NCBI GenBank assembly: GCA_002304315.1
Contig: NEUO01000007.1
Coordinates: 1 to 49,615 of the forward strand
From: Verrucomicrobiia bacterium Tous-C4TDCM
GTDB lineage: Bacteria; Verrucomicrobiota; Verrucomicrobiia; Verrucomicrobiales; Akkermansiaceae
Reading direction: 5' to 3'
Length of the DNA: 49,615 nt
Position numbers and translations under genes: made by a program. Within the stretch, counting starts at the first letter, position 1; every line of letters begins with the position of its first letter. Positions 24,956-33,576 of this stretch are shown piece by piece. Under the pieces are notes generated by a model. The model saw nothing but the letters and a program-made list of their open reading frames with translations. It made no database searches and was not told where the DNA came from.

Positions 24956-25984
24956 TCATTCGTCCTTTTCAGGAGCGGCGTCGGGAGCATTCAGAATCAC
25001 GGGCTTGAAATAGCCTTCGATCTTGTAGCTCTTCACCCTGCCCGAAGTCTCGTCGATCTCGTAGAACTCGACCGAGATCCATCCGCGGAGCCGCGAACCC
25101 GGCTCCCCGATCGCGTCCTTCAGCTTCATCGCCTTCTTCCTCACGACCCAACGAAGGGGAGTTGGCGAAGAAGGGTATTCCGCCTTGAACTCGCAAGTGA
25201 ACTGGTGCTTCGCATCCACTCGCACGGTCAAGACCCCTGTGTAAGCGGGAAATCCTCCCCAAAACTCCAGTTTCAAACCGTCTCCGGACTTCCCGGCATC
25301 GCAGAAATCCAACGCGTGCTCACCTTGATGGGTCGAGCTGCAGTTCGCCGTCCGCTCGACGAGCAAGAGGTCGTCCGCATCGACCTCCCCATCCGTGGCA
25401 TCTTCCAAGCTTCCATCGGAATGCTCCACGATCCAAGGCCGCCGGCGCGTCTTGGTCTTGCTGAAAAACTCGGAATTCAGCGTGGGATCAAGAACGGCCT
25501 CCGCCACGAGTTTGTCCTCACACTCTCCATGCCGGGGATCGCGAGCAAGCGCGCGCCGGGTCGCGAACGAAGTCTTCCACAAGCCAGCCTTCTGGCAGAC
25601 ATCGATGACCTCAACGATCCGCTGGTACTCGACCGCCGCATCGCCGCGGATGCGAACTGCCTGGTCCTTGTTCCGCTTGGCCCGCTCCTCGAGCAGTTCA
25701 AGCAGGCCATCGAGTGTCAGCTTGTCTTTTTTCACCACAATCCCTCCGTCGACTTTCACGTTGATGACGATCTCGTCCTCCTCCTGCGCTGCGTCATCGG
25801 AATTGGCCGGCACCGCGACTTTCATCTTCGTCTCCGCAGCCAAAAAGTCCCGCAGCTTCGCCAGTTCTTCGACCGACTTCTCCAGCTTCGCCACCCGCTC
25901 CGTAAGCTCTTCGACCGTCGGCCCGGCGATGGCAGACGAAAGCATGGCGGAGTGCAGGATAGCTGCGATGATTCTGAATTCCAT
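24956..25984 (-). CDS. Exported protein with coiled coil and ExbD-like domain
   Basis: A 342-residue protein. A hydrophobic start (residues 3-20) is probably a signal peptide. A coiled coil (VEELTERVAKLEKSVEELAK) follows at about 24-50, then an ExbD/TolR-type periplasmic domain at about 70-145 (EIVINVKVDGGIVVKKDKLT, AVRIRGDAAVEYQRIVEVID). The last 190 residues are not recognised. Normal ExbD has an N-terminal membrane helix with a conserved aspartate that forms the proton path; none is seen, so a proton-driven role is doubtful unless the hydrophobic start is kept. The gene 53 bases upstream encodes a small ExbB-like membrane protein. Confidence 0.6.
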   Translation of the reverse strand: MEFRIIAAILHSAMLSSAIAGPTVEELTERVAKLEKSVEELAKLRDFLAAETKMKVAVPANSDDAAQEEDEIVINVKVDGGIVVKKDKLTLDGLLELLEERAKRNKDQAVRIRGDAAVEYQRIVEVIDVCQKAGLWKTSFATRRALARDPRHGECEDKLVAEAVLDPTLNSEFFSKTKTRRRPWIVEHSDGSLEDATDGEVDADDLLLVERTANCSSTHQGEHALDFCDAGKSGDGLKLEFWGGFPAYTGVLTVRVDAKHQFTCEFKAEYPSSPTPLRWVVRKKAMKLKDAIGEPGSRLRGWISVEFYEIDETSGRVKSYKIEGYFKPVILNAPDAAPEKDE

Positions 25985-26037
25985 GGTGCTGACTGAAGGT
26001 GACCGTCCTTGCAGGCTTTGGCGTTCGACTCTCTCGC

Positions 26038-26442
26038 TCAGGACGGGTTCAAAGGGGCCGGTCCGCCTTGATTCGGATCGTGAAGCGGGAAAGCAAAACC
26101 GGCGGCTGTGGTGAGAAGGGAAATGCCAGCGGTTGAGAGCACGACAAGAGTCGTCCGCCCGATCCGCACCGCCTTCTCGATGTATATCATTTCGTCAGGA
26201 TAGCCCGAGATCTCCATCCCTTGATGCACCGCGTGCCAATGGAACACCCACTGGCCCAGGCCTAACAGGCCGAAACCCAGCGGAAAAATCAGCAGCGAAA
26301 CCAGATGCTTCACGCTTCGGTTCCGGCGGAAAAAGTAGCGGAGGGTCGTGCCGATCCAGATCAACGCGAACAATAGAAACGGCCCCATCAGCACACCGCC
26401 TTCGATCACGGTTCGGGTCAGCGATGGTTCGGGGTCAGGCAT
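26038..26442 (-). CDS. Small membrane protein, possibly minimal ExbB/MotA-like
   Basis: A 134-residue inner-membrane protein with three likely membrane segments (GVLMGPFLLFALIWIGTTL, LVSLLIFPLGFGLLGLGQWV, LVVLSTAGISLLTTAAGFAF). The order resembles the MotA/TolQ/ExbB fold (EGGVLMGP start, F.LGLLG centre, TTAAG near the end) but the cytoplasmic loops are almost absent. A TTG start at 26481 is possible; I prefer the ATG at 26442. It precedes the ExbD-like gene on the same strand, supporting a pair. The ExbB link is tentative. Confidence 0.45.
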   Translation of the reverse strand: MPDPEPSLTRTVIEGGVLMGPFLLFALIWIGTTLRYFFRRNRSVKHLVSLLIFPLGFGLLGLGQWVFHWHAVHQGMEISGYPDEMIYIEKAVRIGRTTLVVLSTAGISLLTTAAGFAFPLHDPNQGGPAPLNPS

Positions 26443-26517
26443 TCTCAAGATGAACCTTAAACTGCCGGGAAATCGCGTCAAGGTTGCGAGTTATCGGAGG
26501 CCCCGCCACTCCAGACG

Positions 26518-26548
26518 AAAAAAGCCGCCTCCCCGGAAGGAAGCGGCC
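26518..26548 (-). terminator. Rho-independent terminator of the EF-hand gene
   Basis: Minus strand: stem GCCGCTTCC / GGAGGCGGC (one wobble pair), 6-base loop, then TTTTTT. It begins 23 bases after the stop codon at 26571. Confidence 0.85.
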
Positions 26549-26570
26549 TTTGCCAAGAGCACCCGTTGAA

Positions 26571-27395
26571 TCACTCCACCCCCGCCGGGCGGACCTGGCG
26601 GTGGGTGTATTCGGCGAAGCTGATCTTGCCGTCGCCATTGCGGTCGGCCTCTGCGAAGATCGCTTCGAGCACGCCCGGACCGGAGGGCCGCAGGACGGCG
26701 GTGAATTCGCCGAAGGTCAGGAAACCGTTGCCGTCGAAGTCCAGCGCATTGAAAGACAGCCGGGCATCGTAGGCTTCGAACACGTCGAGCGATGCGGGCA
26801 TGACCAGCGGAACGGATCCCTTGTTCTTGAACTCCGCAACGGAAAGCAGGCCGTTGCGATTCTTGTCGGCGCGGCGGAAGGCCTTCGCGTTCGACTTCGC
26901 CGCGCCGGGGCGGTGGACCGAGAACTCGTCGGTATCCAAGCTGCCGCTGGCGTCGGTATCCAGTTCCTCGAAGGTCACCGCACAGCCGTCGGCGATGTCC
27001 GCCGCCAGTGCCGCCTTCTTTTCCTTCCGCGTCTGCTTCGGCCCGGCGGGAATGCCGGACTGATAGATCACGGGGTCGATTTCGATCGCCTCATCGTAGG
27101 GATCGAGGACCGGATCGTCGTCGACACCATCGAGCGTGTAGAAAATCACATTCGGGTCATCGCCGCGCTTGAGCCAATCCGGATCCCAGCCGCCGGGCAA
27201 CCAATCGTCCGGAGCCGGGTCTTCGATGACATCGGGGACTTCACCCTCGTCGCCTTCTTCGTCGATGACTTCGTCATCGGCTGGAACGTCTTTTTCGACC
27301 GGGGCGAAGGGCAGGATGAACACGGATTCCTGTGAAAATGCAGGGCTGGTGCCGCAGGCGATCAGGAAGGCGGAAAGGAACAGGGTGGGCTTCAT
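26571..27395 (-). CDS. Secreted EF-hand calcium-binding protein
   Basis: A 274-residue exported protein. Signal peptide (MKPTLFLSAFLIACGTSPAF), an acidic proline-rich region (residues 30-110), then four EF-hand loops: DTDASGSLDTDE, DKNRNGLLSVAE, DFDGNGFLTFGE and DRNGDGKISFAE. All four have acidic residues at positions 1 and 12, so calcium binding is likely. The role beyond that is unknown. It is a single gene with its own terminator. Confidence 0.85.
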   Translation of the reverse strand: MKPTLFLSAFLIACGTSPAFSQESVFILPFAPVEKDVPADDEVIDEEGDEGEVPDVIEDPAPDDWLPGGWDPDWLKRGDDPNVIFYTLDGVDDDPVLDPYDEAIEIDPVIYQSGIPAGPKQTRKEKKAALAADIADGCAVTFEELDTDASGSLDTDEFSVHRPGAAKSNAKAFRRADKNRNGLLSVAEFKNKGSVPLVMPASLDVFEAYDARLSFNALDFDGNGFLTFGEFTAVLRPSGPGVLEAIFAEADRNGDGKISFAEYTHRQVRPAGVE

Positions 27396-27490
27396 GGGGA
27401 TGTTTGAGGGAGGAAGTTCAGACCGGAATCATCCGGCTCGCGAAGCATGACGGGCATCGGACGCGGTCCTTGGAAAAAATCGAGGGAAAT

Positions 27491-29476
27491 TTAAAACTGG
27501 AGCCCCAGCTTCAACAAAAGGCTGTTTTCAGAATCCCCTCCATCGCGCCATTCGGTGCTAGAGACCGCGTCAAAAAACAGCAAGCCGCTCGGCGGCACCC
27601 AGCGCAGGCCGCCTTCCAGCAACAGCGAATCGCGCTCCGGGGAAACCGGGGGCACCACGAAGTTGCCGGCCGGCCCGCCCTGCGCCATTCCGCCGTCCGC
27701 CAGGATCGAGCGATGCCGCCATCCCAGCACCGCGTGGGGCAGCCAATCGCCGGCCGCCGTGTCGAATCGCCCGGCCATCTGCCAGCCGACCAGCGAGGTC
27801 ATCAACCCGAAATCCCGGCCCGCCATGCTGACCCCGCCGGCAAAGGGCTCTTGGTAGCCTTCCAGTGAGCCCCACGAGCCCTCGACTCCGGCCACCGGAC
27901 CGTGGGTCCAGCACCCCGCTTCGAACTCCCGGGTCATCCACAGCGACAGGAGCTGCACCGTGGCGTCCTGGCCTGCCGGATACAGCATGCCGCCCGCTTG
28001 ACGCCGCAGGTCTTGGTCGAAAGTTCCCAGCGTATGGGTCAAGGCCGCATGATACCCGTTCTGCCGCCAGTCCAGCGACCACGAGAAGGCCGCGCCCTCC
28101 GCGTCCACCGTGCCGAACCCTGGCACTTCCATCCGTGAATCGATCCCCGCGAGGGAAACCCCGGCCTGCCACGACGGGGAAAGCAGCCACGACATCCCGG
28201 CCTCGATCCTCCATGAGTCCGACTCCACCCCGCCCTTGCCCGATGGCAGATTGAAATCCATCGCCTGGAAATCCGCCGACAGCCATCCGCCGCCCCCCGT
28301 CCGCGAAACATCCGGCCGCCCCGAAACCGGACCGCGGAGCAAGGCGGAGAGCCGATAGGGCTGCGATTGGGACAAAATCAAAGAGCCGGCTTCCGGAGTC
28401 GCGGCCGCCAAAGCCCCCCCGGGATCCGCATCGTTACCGGCATCGGGATCTGGATCCGGATCAACATTGTCCACCCGGGAAATCGCCGTGGCCGCAGTCA
28501 CCAGATCCCGGCTGCCGCCGGTCATCCGGGGAGTATTCATCGGCCCGACCCCGTCCAAGCTCGCAAGGAGGCCCGCGGCCGACGCCTGCCCGGTCGCAAT
28601 CGACTTCGTGGAGATCAGCGGGTCTTCCGCCCGCACCTTAAGATTCACGGCAAGGAGCTGCTCCAGATCGGGCGCGGGTTCACCCGGAGCCGGTCGCAGC
28701 ACGGGCCGGGTAGGATTCGCGGAGAAGACAAATGCAGGTTCCACCGGAGCCTCCTCGACGGGGTTCGCGATCCAAATTCCTTCCGATGGCTGCCGAGTCC
28801 GCGCCGGGCTGGGACGGGTCGCGACGCCCGCCCGATCCGCCCTTTCCACCAAGCCGGGGCGCAGCGTCACAAGGGCCGGCTCCGGCGAACCCGTGGATGT
28901 TTCCACCGCGACCGCCTTTTCCCCGGGGACCGGCAAAGCAACCCGGGCGGCGACCGGGAGTTCCGGCGAACCCGGCCGCTGGAACAGGGCGACGAACAGC
29001 GCGACCATCGCCGCTGCCACTGTCGCGAAACCGGCGACCCGGCGACCCGGCGCGGGTGCCGAAAAAATCCGCCGCAGCCGTCGCCGCTCCCACCAACCGG
29101 GAGCCCCCAACGGCGGGAGCAGGAGCTCTGCCCGATGACAAAAATTCCGAATTGCCAGGCCCTCAGATCGCAAATCCTCATCGGTCTCCATCCGGGCCTC
29201 CAGAGGCGAGCATCGCTCCACTGGGAGTTCTCCCAGCGCCCAGGCCGTGAGGTCTTCCTCCTTCACCGCCGTGGAAAGCCTCGCAACCAGATCCTTCCGC
29301 TGTGCCGGCTCGAATTCGATCTCGCCGGGATCCAGCTCTCGGGCCAGCAGTGTCATGAACTCCGCCGTTGCCAGCAGCTCCGCTTTCTCCGCTGCCGACA
29401 GATCGATCTCGCCGGGGTCCAGCGCGGCCCCGAGCATCCGCTCGAAGTCATCGGGTGTTTCGCCGGAATGCTTCAT
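27491..29476 (-). CDS. Anti-sigma-like domain fused to an outer-membrane beta-barrel
   Basis: A 661-residue protein with an unusual layout. Residues 1-145 are cytoplasmic: a duplicated LDPGEI-type helix motif at 20-25 and 48-53, then an anti-sigma-like stretch LTAWALGELPVERCSPLEAR. Residues 147-166 are one membrane helix (VAGFATVAAAMVALFVALF). Residues 170-365 are a proline-rich periplasmic linker. Residues 370-661 look like an autotransporter-type beta-barrel of alternating strands ending in LLLKLGLQF, with the terminal phenylalanine expected of outer-membrane barrels. Its ATG overlaps the stop of the ECF sigma gene (ATGA), with a GGGAGGG ribosome site. I infer one polypeptide linking the outer membrane to a sigma factor. 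The barrel and anti-sigma calls are by pattern. Confidence 0.75.
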   Translation of the reverse strand: MKHSGETPDDFERMLGAALDPGEIDLSAAEKAELLATAEFMTLLARELDPGEIEFEPAQRKDLVARLSTAVKEEDLTAWALGELPVERCSPLEARMETDEDLRSEGLAIRNFCHRAELLLPPLGAPGWWERRRLRRIFSAPAPGRRVAGFATVAAAMVALFVALFQRPGSPELPVAARVALPVPGEKAVAVETSTGSPEPALVTLRPGLVERADRAGVATRPSPARTRQPSEGIWIANPVEEAPVEPAFVFSANPTRPVLRPAPGEPAPDLEQLLAVNLKVRAEDPLISTKSIATGQASAAGLLASLDGVGPMNTPRMTGGSRDLVTAATAISRVDNVDPDPDPDAGNDADPGGALAAATPEAGSLILSQSQPYRLSALLRGPVSGRPDVSRTGGGGWLSADFQAMDFNLPSGKGGVESDSWRIEAGMSWLLSPSWQAGVSLAGIDSRMEVPGFGTVDAEGAAFSWSLDWRQNGYHAALTHTLGTFDQDLRRQAGGMLYPAGQDATVQLLSLWMTREFEAGCWTHGPVAGVEGSWGSLEGYQEPFAGGVSMAGRDFGLMTSLVGWQMAGRFDTAAGDWLPHAVLGWRHRSILADGGMAQGGPAGNFVVPPVSPERDSLLLEGGLRWVPPSGLLFFDAVSSTEWRDGGDSENSLLLKLGLQF

Positions 29477-30000
29477 CGCTCGTGGCCCTCCCGTTGCCAA
29501 TGGTCGCGCATCGCCTTAACCGCGTGATGCAGCAGGTAGCCGACATGTCCCTCGGTGATCCCGGTGATCGCACTGATCTCCCGGTAGCTGAGGCCCGCTT
29601 GGAATTTCAGCCGCACCAGCTCCCGCTCACGCTCCGGCAGGGAATCCACCATCCTCAGCAAAGACGCCGATTGCTCGCTCGCTTCAAGCCGTGCCGAGGG
29701 CGCCGGCACCCCGTCGAGATCCTGCTCGAGGTGCCCGTCCTCCAAGGGGACCAGCCGGAACTGCTTGCGCCGGATATCGATCAGCCGGTTCCGACAAACA
29801 CTGAAGAGCCATGCTGGGAGATTCTGCGGACGCTCTTCGATCGACTCCGCCGCCAGTTTGAGAAAGGTGTCCTGCACCGTATCGCGCGATAGCTCACGGT
29901 CGCCACAAAGCCCGAGGGCATACTTCAGCAATGGCTTCTCATAGCGCTCTAGGGCGCCAAGCAACCATTCTTCCGAAGGCTCGGGGGACAGGGCGGACAT
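29473..30000 (-). CDS. ECF-type RNA polymerase sigma factor
   Basis: A 175-residue sigma-70 family protein. Region 2 is seen in LLKYALGLCGDRELSRDTVQ, DTFLKLA and WLFSVCRNRLIDIRRKQ; region 4 in LPERERELVRLKFQAGLSYR and EISAITGITEGHVGYLLHHA. The frame is open upstream (ATGs at 30066 and 30114); I chose 30000 because it gives the usual ECF length and N-terminus. Its stop overlaps the start of the anti-sigma/barrel gene by 4 bases, so the two are made together and that protein is its likely regulator. Confidence 0.9.
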   Translation of the reverse strand: MSALSPEPSEEWLLGALERYEKPLLKYALGLCGDRELSRDTVQDTFLKLAAESIEERPQNLPAWLFSVCRNRLIDIRRKQFRLVPLEDGHLEQDLDGVPAPSARLEASEQSASLLRMVDSLPERERELVRLKFQAGLSYREISAITGITEGHVGYLLHHAVKAMRDHWQREGHER

Positions 30001-30270
30001 GGGAGTGCAATTCGGCACCGGGCTGTCCTCCAGCCGCCGGGATGGATCCGACGACGGAAGGGCCATGGTTAGGGAAGGGATATCGAGGATCGGATGAAAA
30101 TCCGCTCGTGGCATGACGGCGGAGACGGGAGTTCCTTGGGAAATTCTTGAAAAAATGTCGCGCACCGATTCATCGAAACTCCCACGACCGCTCGGATCCA
30201 AGCGCCCGCGTCCTCTTTCCCATCAGCGCGTGCCCTATCCAGCATGGGCGACTGCGTGCCTCTAACAGCC
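30001..30270. other. Upstream region of the ECF operon
   Basis: 270 bases between the DUF971 gene and the sigma gene. An A/T-rich patch lies near 30140-30160 (minus strand ATTTTTTCAAGAATTTCCC). I see no convincing promoter pair or further gene. A CTAACAG heptamer sits at 30262. Confidence 0.4.
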
Positions 30271-30573
30271 TCAGAGCAGGACCGCGAGCCGCCGCAAGTA
30301 GTCGAACGTGAAAATCCCCGTCGAATGCCCGTCCGCCCAAAAAAGCTGAAGGGCGTAGCCACCCACCGCCTCGCTTCTTAGGAGTTCAAAACCGTGCGGA
30401 CCGATCTGCTGGACCGGCCGCAGCACACGACCCAACGCGTCCGGCTCGCCTTGGCACGCGGCGCAAGGACAGGCGCGTCGCAGGAGGTCGAGCGCTAGGT
30501 AAATCTCCTCCCCGCCCTCGAAAGCGATCGCGAGTTCCGGGCCAATGACGACCGCTTGTTGAAGACGACTCAT
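30271..30573 (-). CDS. DUF971 (GBBH-like N-terminal domain) protein
   Basis: A 100-residue protein consisting of the DUF971 domain found at the N-terminus of gamma-butyrobetaine hydroxylases and as a stand-alone protein. The signature is LRRACPCAAC followed by WADGHSTGIFTFDYLRRL. Cysteines in CPCAAC could bind metal. Its ATG overlaps the end of the yggS gene by 4 bases. The stand-alone form has no settled function that I know of. Confidence 0.88.
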   Translation of the reverse strand: MSRLQQAVVIGPELAIAFEGGEEIYLALDLLRRACPCAACQGEPDALGRVLRPVQQIGPHGFELLRSEAVGGYALQLFWADGHSTGIFTFDYLRRLAVLL

Positions 30574-31250
30574 GCCGGGTAGCTGCGGTTGCCGAAAAGG
30601 GCGGAGCCGACCCGCACGATGGTGGACCCCTCCTTCACGGCTTCTTCGAAATCCCCACTCATGCCCATGCTAAGTCCCGGCAAACGCAATCCGGACCGAG
30701 CTTCCAGAAGATCCCGAAGCTCGCGAGTCCGAGCAAAACATCCACGGGCACCTGCTTCCGGAGGAATTGCCATCAATCCCAGCAGCTCGATATGCCTGAA
30801 CTCATGAAGGCTTTCCGCTGCAGAAAGCAGCTCATCCGACGAAAAGCCGCCTTTGCTCTCCTCACCCGCCACGTTCACTTCCAGATAAATCTGCGGGCGC
30901 TTTCCCTCGTCCCCAGCCACTCGGTCCAAATATTCCGCCAATCGTAGCGAATCCACGCTATGGATGCAGCCGAAGCCGGCCACCACCTTGCGCACCTTGT
31001 TGCGCTGCAGCCCGCCGATGAAATGCCATCGGATGTCCGGCGGCAACACCTCGATCTTCGGGGCCGCCTCCTGCTGCCGACTCTCGCCGAAAGCCCGCTG
31101 CCCCGCGTCGTAAGCCTCTCGCACGGCTTCCGCCGGAAAGGTCTTCGACACTGCCAGTAGTTCCACCTCAGAGTCATCTCGGCCAGACTCGCGGCAAGCC
31201 GCTGAAATCCGTCCACGCAAAGCAGCAAGTCGCTCGGCAATGTCCGACAT
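30570..31250 (-). CDS. yggS: Pyridoxal-phosphate homeostasis protein (YggS/PLPBP)
   Basis: A 226-residue cytoplasmic protein that carries pyridoxal 5'-phosphate and buffers its level. The cofactor lysine is Lys36 in LLAVSKTFP; HFIGGLQRNKVRKV and SMGMSGDFEEAVKEGSTIVR are the other family landmarks. Length is normal. It starts inside the end of the tail-specific protease gene (TGATG, 1-base overlap) and overlaps the DUF971 gene, so the three are one transcription unit. Confidence 0.94.
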   Translation of the reverse strand: MSDIAERLAALRGRISAACRESGRDDSEVELLAVSKTFPAEAVREAYDAGQRAFGESRQQEAAPKIEVLPPDIRWHFIGGLQRNKVRKVVAGFGCIHSVDSLRLAEYLDRVAGDEGKRPQIYLEVNVAGEESKGGFSSDELLSAAESLHEFRHIELLGLMAIPPEAGARGCFARTRELRDLLEARSGLRLPGLSMGMSGDFEEAVKEGSTIVRVGSALFGNRSYPA

Positions 31251-33490
31251 CAGCGGTCAAGAAGTCCGGCCATCCGGGCATTCCGCGTGATCTCGACGAG
31301 ATCTCCAAGGATCTGGACGCCCTCGCGCTTGTGAAGGTCCAGTCCACTCGGCCAGTTCGGCGTGTCATCCAGTTCAGCCGTCTCGTCCTTTGCCCGGAGC
31401 ATGTATTCGTCGTTTTCTTTCGAAGGATCGAAAGGCCGCAAGTCGCCGCCCTTCTCGACATCATCCAGCGTGAGCTTGGAAAATGCCAGCGATGCCTTGT
31501 CTTCCTTCTCAACCGCCGTGAAGCGCGCCTTCCGCTCCTCGTTGCGCTGCCGGGACTGGCGCTCGATCTGGTCGAGCTCCTTCTTCCTCTCATCCAGATT
31601 GAGGGAAACCTTGTTGTCGCGGATCCGGGCCTTGGTCTTGGTCACATCTTCGATCACGTAGCCGAAATCCTTCGATACCGAGACTCGTCCGGTGCTCAAC
31701 TCTTTGAGCCGAGGAACGAACAACTGCTCCTTTTTGAGCGGCGCGAAGTCAGGTGCCTTGCGGATCATGTCGTATTCCAACGGATGATCGAGGAACGCCT
31801 CGCCCATCTCCAGCGCGTCGGTCAAACTCGGCAACACGATATCTGGCACCACTCCCATCTTCTGGGTGGAAGATCCCGACGGACGATAGAACTTCTGGAT
31901 GGTCACCTTGAGCGTGCCCGCCTTGTTGCGCGCCTTGAAGAAGGGCAGCATGCGACCGATGTCCATCGGTTGCTGGACCGTTCCCTTGCCGAAAGTCGAG
32001 GACTCCCCGACGATCACCGCACGGTTGTTGTCCTGCAAGGCACCGGCCAGAATTTCGCTCGCTGAAGCGCTGCTCTTGTCGGTGAGCACGATCATCGGGC
32101 CATCATAGATCGGCTCCTGCCGGTCGGATTCCTTCACCTGGATCTCGCCGAAGGTATTCTTCACCTGAACCACCGGACCCCGGCGGGTGAAGAACCCGGT
32201 CATCCGACGCACCTCCTCGAGAGCGCCGCCACCGTTGTTTCGAAGGTCGAGCATCAGTCCATCGATGCCTTCCTCCTTCAAGCGCTCCAGCAAACGCTCG
32301 ACGTCCACCGAGCACCGCGTTTTACCTTCTTCAAAATCCGCGTAGAACGAGGGCAACGTGATGATCCCGATGCGCTTGCCTTCGCCGTCAATTGTCTTCA
32401 TCTCGATGATCTCAGCGCTGGCCTGCTCATCCTTGAGGGCGACCTTGTCGCGGGTGATCGTGATCAACTCGGTCTCACCCGGCGCTCCACCCGCGGGCTC
32501 GGCTTTCATCCGCACCGGCGTTCCCTGCTCGCCACGAATCAAGTCGACCACCTTGTCGATCTTCATGAACATGATATCGACCATCTCGCGAGGACCGTCG
32601 GCATCGGGGTCGACCGCCACGACCCGGTCGTTGAGCTTGAGCACGCCGTGTTTGTCGGCAGGTCCACCGACGACGATTCCCATGATCTTGGTCGCCCCGT
32701 CTTCTTCCCCTTGGAGCAGGGCGCCAATGCCGACGAGCTCGTTTTTCATCCCGTCCCGGAAGCGGTCCATTTCACGGGTGCTCATGTAGTCGGTATGGGG
32801 GTCGAAAGCCCGTGACACGGCACTGAGAAACATCGCGGCGACATCCTCGTCGTCCACGTCCACGACCACGCTGTGGAGGAAACGTTCGTAGCGCAGGGCG
32901 ATCTTTTCCTTCGGCTCCTTATCGTTTTTGAGTGGGTTCTCCTTGCCCTGTTTCTTGGCAATGTCAGCGATCATGTCGCGTCGGAGCATCTCGGAAAGCA
33001 GCGCCTCCTTGATCTGCTGTCCCCAAAGAACCATCGCCTCTGCCTCGTCCTTCGGCCACTTGGCGTCCTTCCGGCTGCGCTCGAGGGATTCCCCCTTGGT
33101 AAAATCGAACTCGTTCGAGACCAGCAGGCGCCTTGCCTCTCCGACGCGGGCTTCGACACGCTTCTTGAATGTGGAGTAGATGTCGATCGCCGCACCCATG
33201 CTGTTTTCCTGAAGCAGCATTGCGGAGAGATCCTTCGCGTAGAGCCGGTTGAAGCGGTCGATGTCCTCTTGGATGAAGTAAACCTTCCCAGCGTCCAGAT
33301 CGCGGATGAAATCGTCGAGGAAACGTTTGCTCAGGTCATTGAACGGCAGGCGCGCGAAGTGACTGTTCTGCAGCATGATCGCCATCTGCCGGCCGACCTC
33401 GTCGAAATCCGCCTGCTGGGCGCATGCGGTCTGGGATGTGGCTGTGAGAAGGGCCGCCATGGCGGCGCTGCGGATGCGGGTGAAGTTCAT
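31250..33490 (-). CDS. prc: Carboxy-terminal processing (tail-specific) protease, S41 family
   Basis: A 746-residue exported serine protease of the Prc/Tsp type that trims proteins from the C-terminus in the periplasm. Signal peptide (MNFTRIRSAAMAALLTATSQ), an N-terminal helical domain, a PDZ domain (near 230-320: GIGALLQGEEDGATKIMGIV) and the S41 core with the catalytic serine near 475 (TDKSSASASEILAGAL) and lysine near 500 (STFGKGTVQ). A charged DUF3340-like C-terminus completes the family pattern. It heads the prc-yggS-DUF971 unit. Confidence 0.92.
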   Translation of the reverse strand: MNFTRIRSAAMAALLTATSQTACAQQADFDEVGRQMAIMLQNSHFARLPFNDLSKRFLDDFIRDLDAGKVYFIQEDIDRFNRLYAKDLSAMLLQENSMGAAIDIYSTFKKRVEARVGEARRLLVSNEFDFTKGESLERSRKDAKWPKDEAEAMVLWGQQIKEALLSEMLRRDMIADIAKKQGKENPLKNDKEPKEKIALRYERFLHSVVVDVDDEDVAAMFLSAVSRAFDPHTDYMSTREMDRFRDGMKNELVGIGALLQGEEDGATKIMGIVVGGPADKHGVLKLNDRVVAVDPDADGPREMVDIMFMKIDKVVDLIRGEQGTPVRMKAEPAGGAPGETELITITRDKVALKDEQASAEIIEMKTIDGEGKRIGIITLPSFYADFEEGKTRCSVDVERLLERLKEEGIDGLMLDLRNNGGGALEEVRRMTGFFTRRGPVVQVKNTFGEIQVKESDRQEPIYDGPMIVLTDKSSASASEILAGALQDNNRAVIVGESSTFGKGTVQQPMDIGRMLPFFKARNKAGTLKVTIQKFYRPSGSSTQKMGVVPDIVLPSLTDALEMGEAFLDHPLEYDMIRKAPDFAPLKKEQLFVPRLKELSTGRVSVSKDFGYVIEDVTKTKARIRDNKVSLNLDERKKELDQIERQSRQRNEERKARFTAVEKEDKASLAFSKLTLDDVEKGGDLRPFDPSKENDEYMLRAKDETAELDDTPNWPSGLDLHKREGVQILGDLVEITRNARMAGLLDR

Positions 33491-33576
33491 GAGAGATTCA
33501 GTGCCGATGGTGCACGGGGGTAAAAGTCGCACTCACAGGCGAATTGTCGATTTTTAAAAAGTCTGCGGACGCCTGC

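Noticed and set aside
23988-26042. Repeat CTCTCGCTCAGGA at two places as an island boundary
   Set aside because: Only about 12-13 bases match at 23988 and 26030; too short to support without a genome count.
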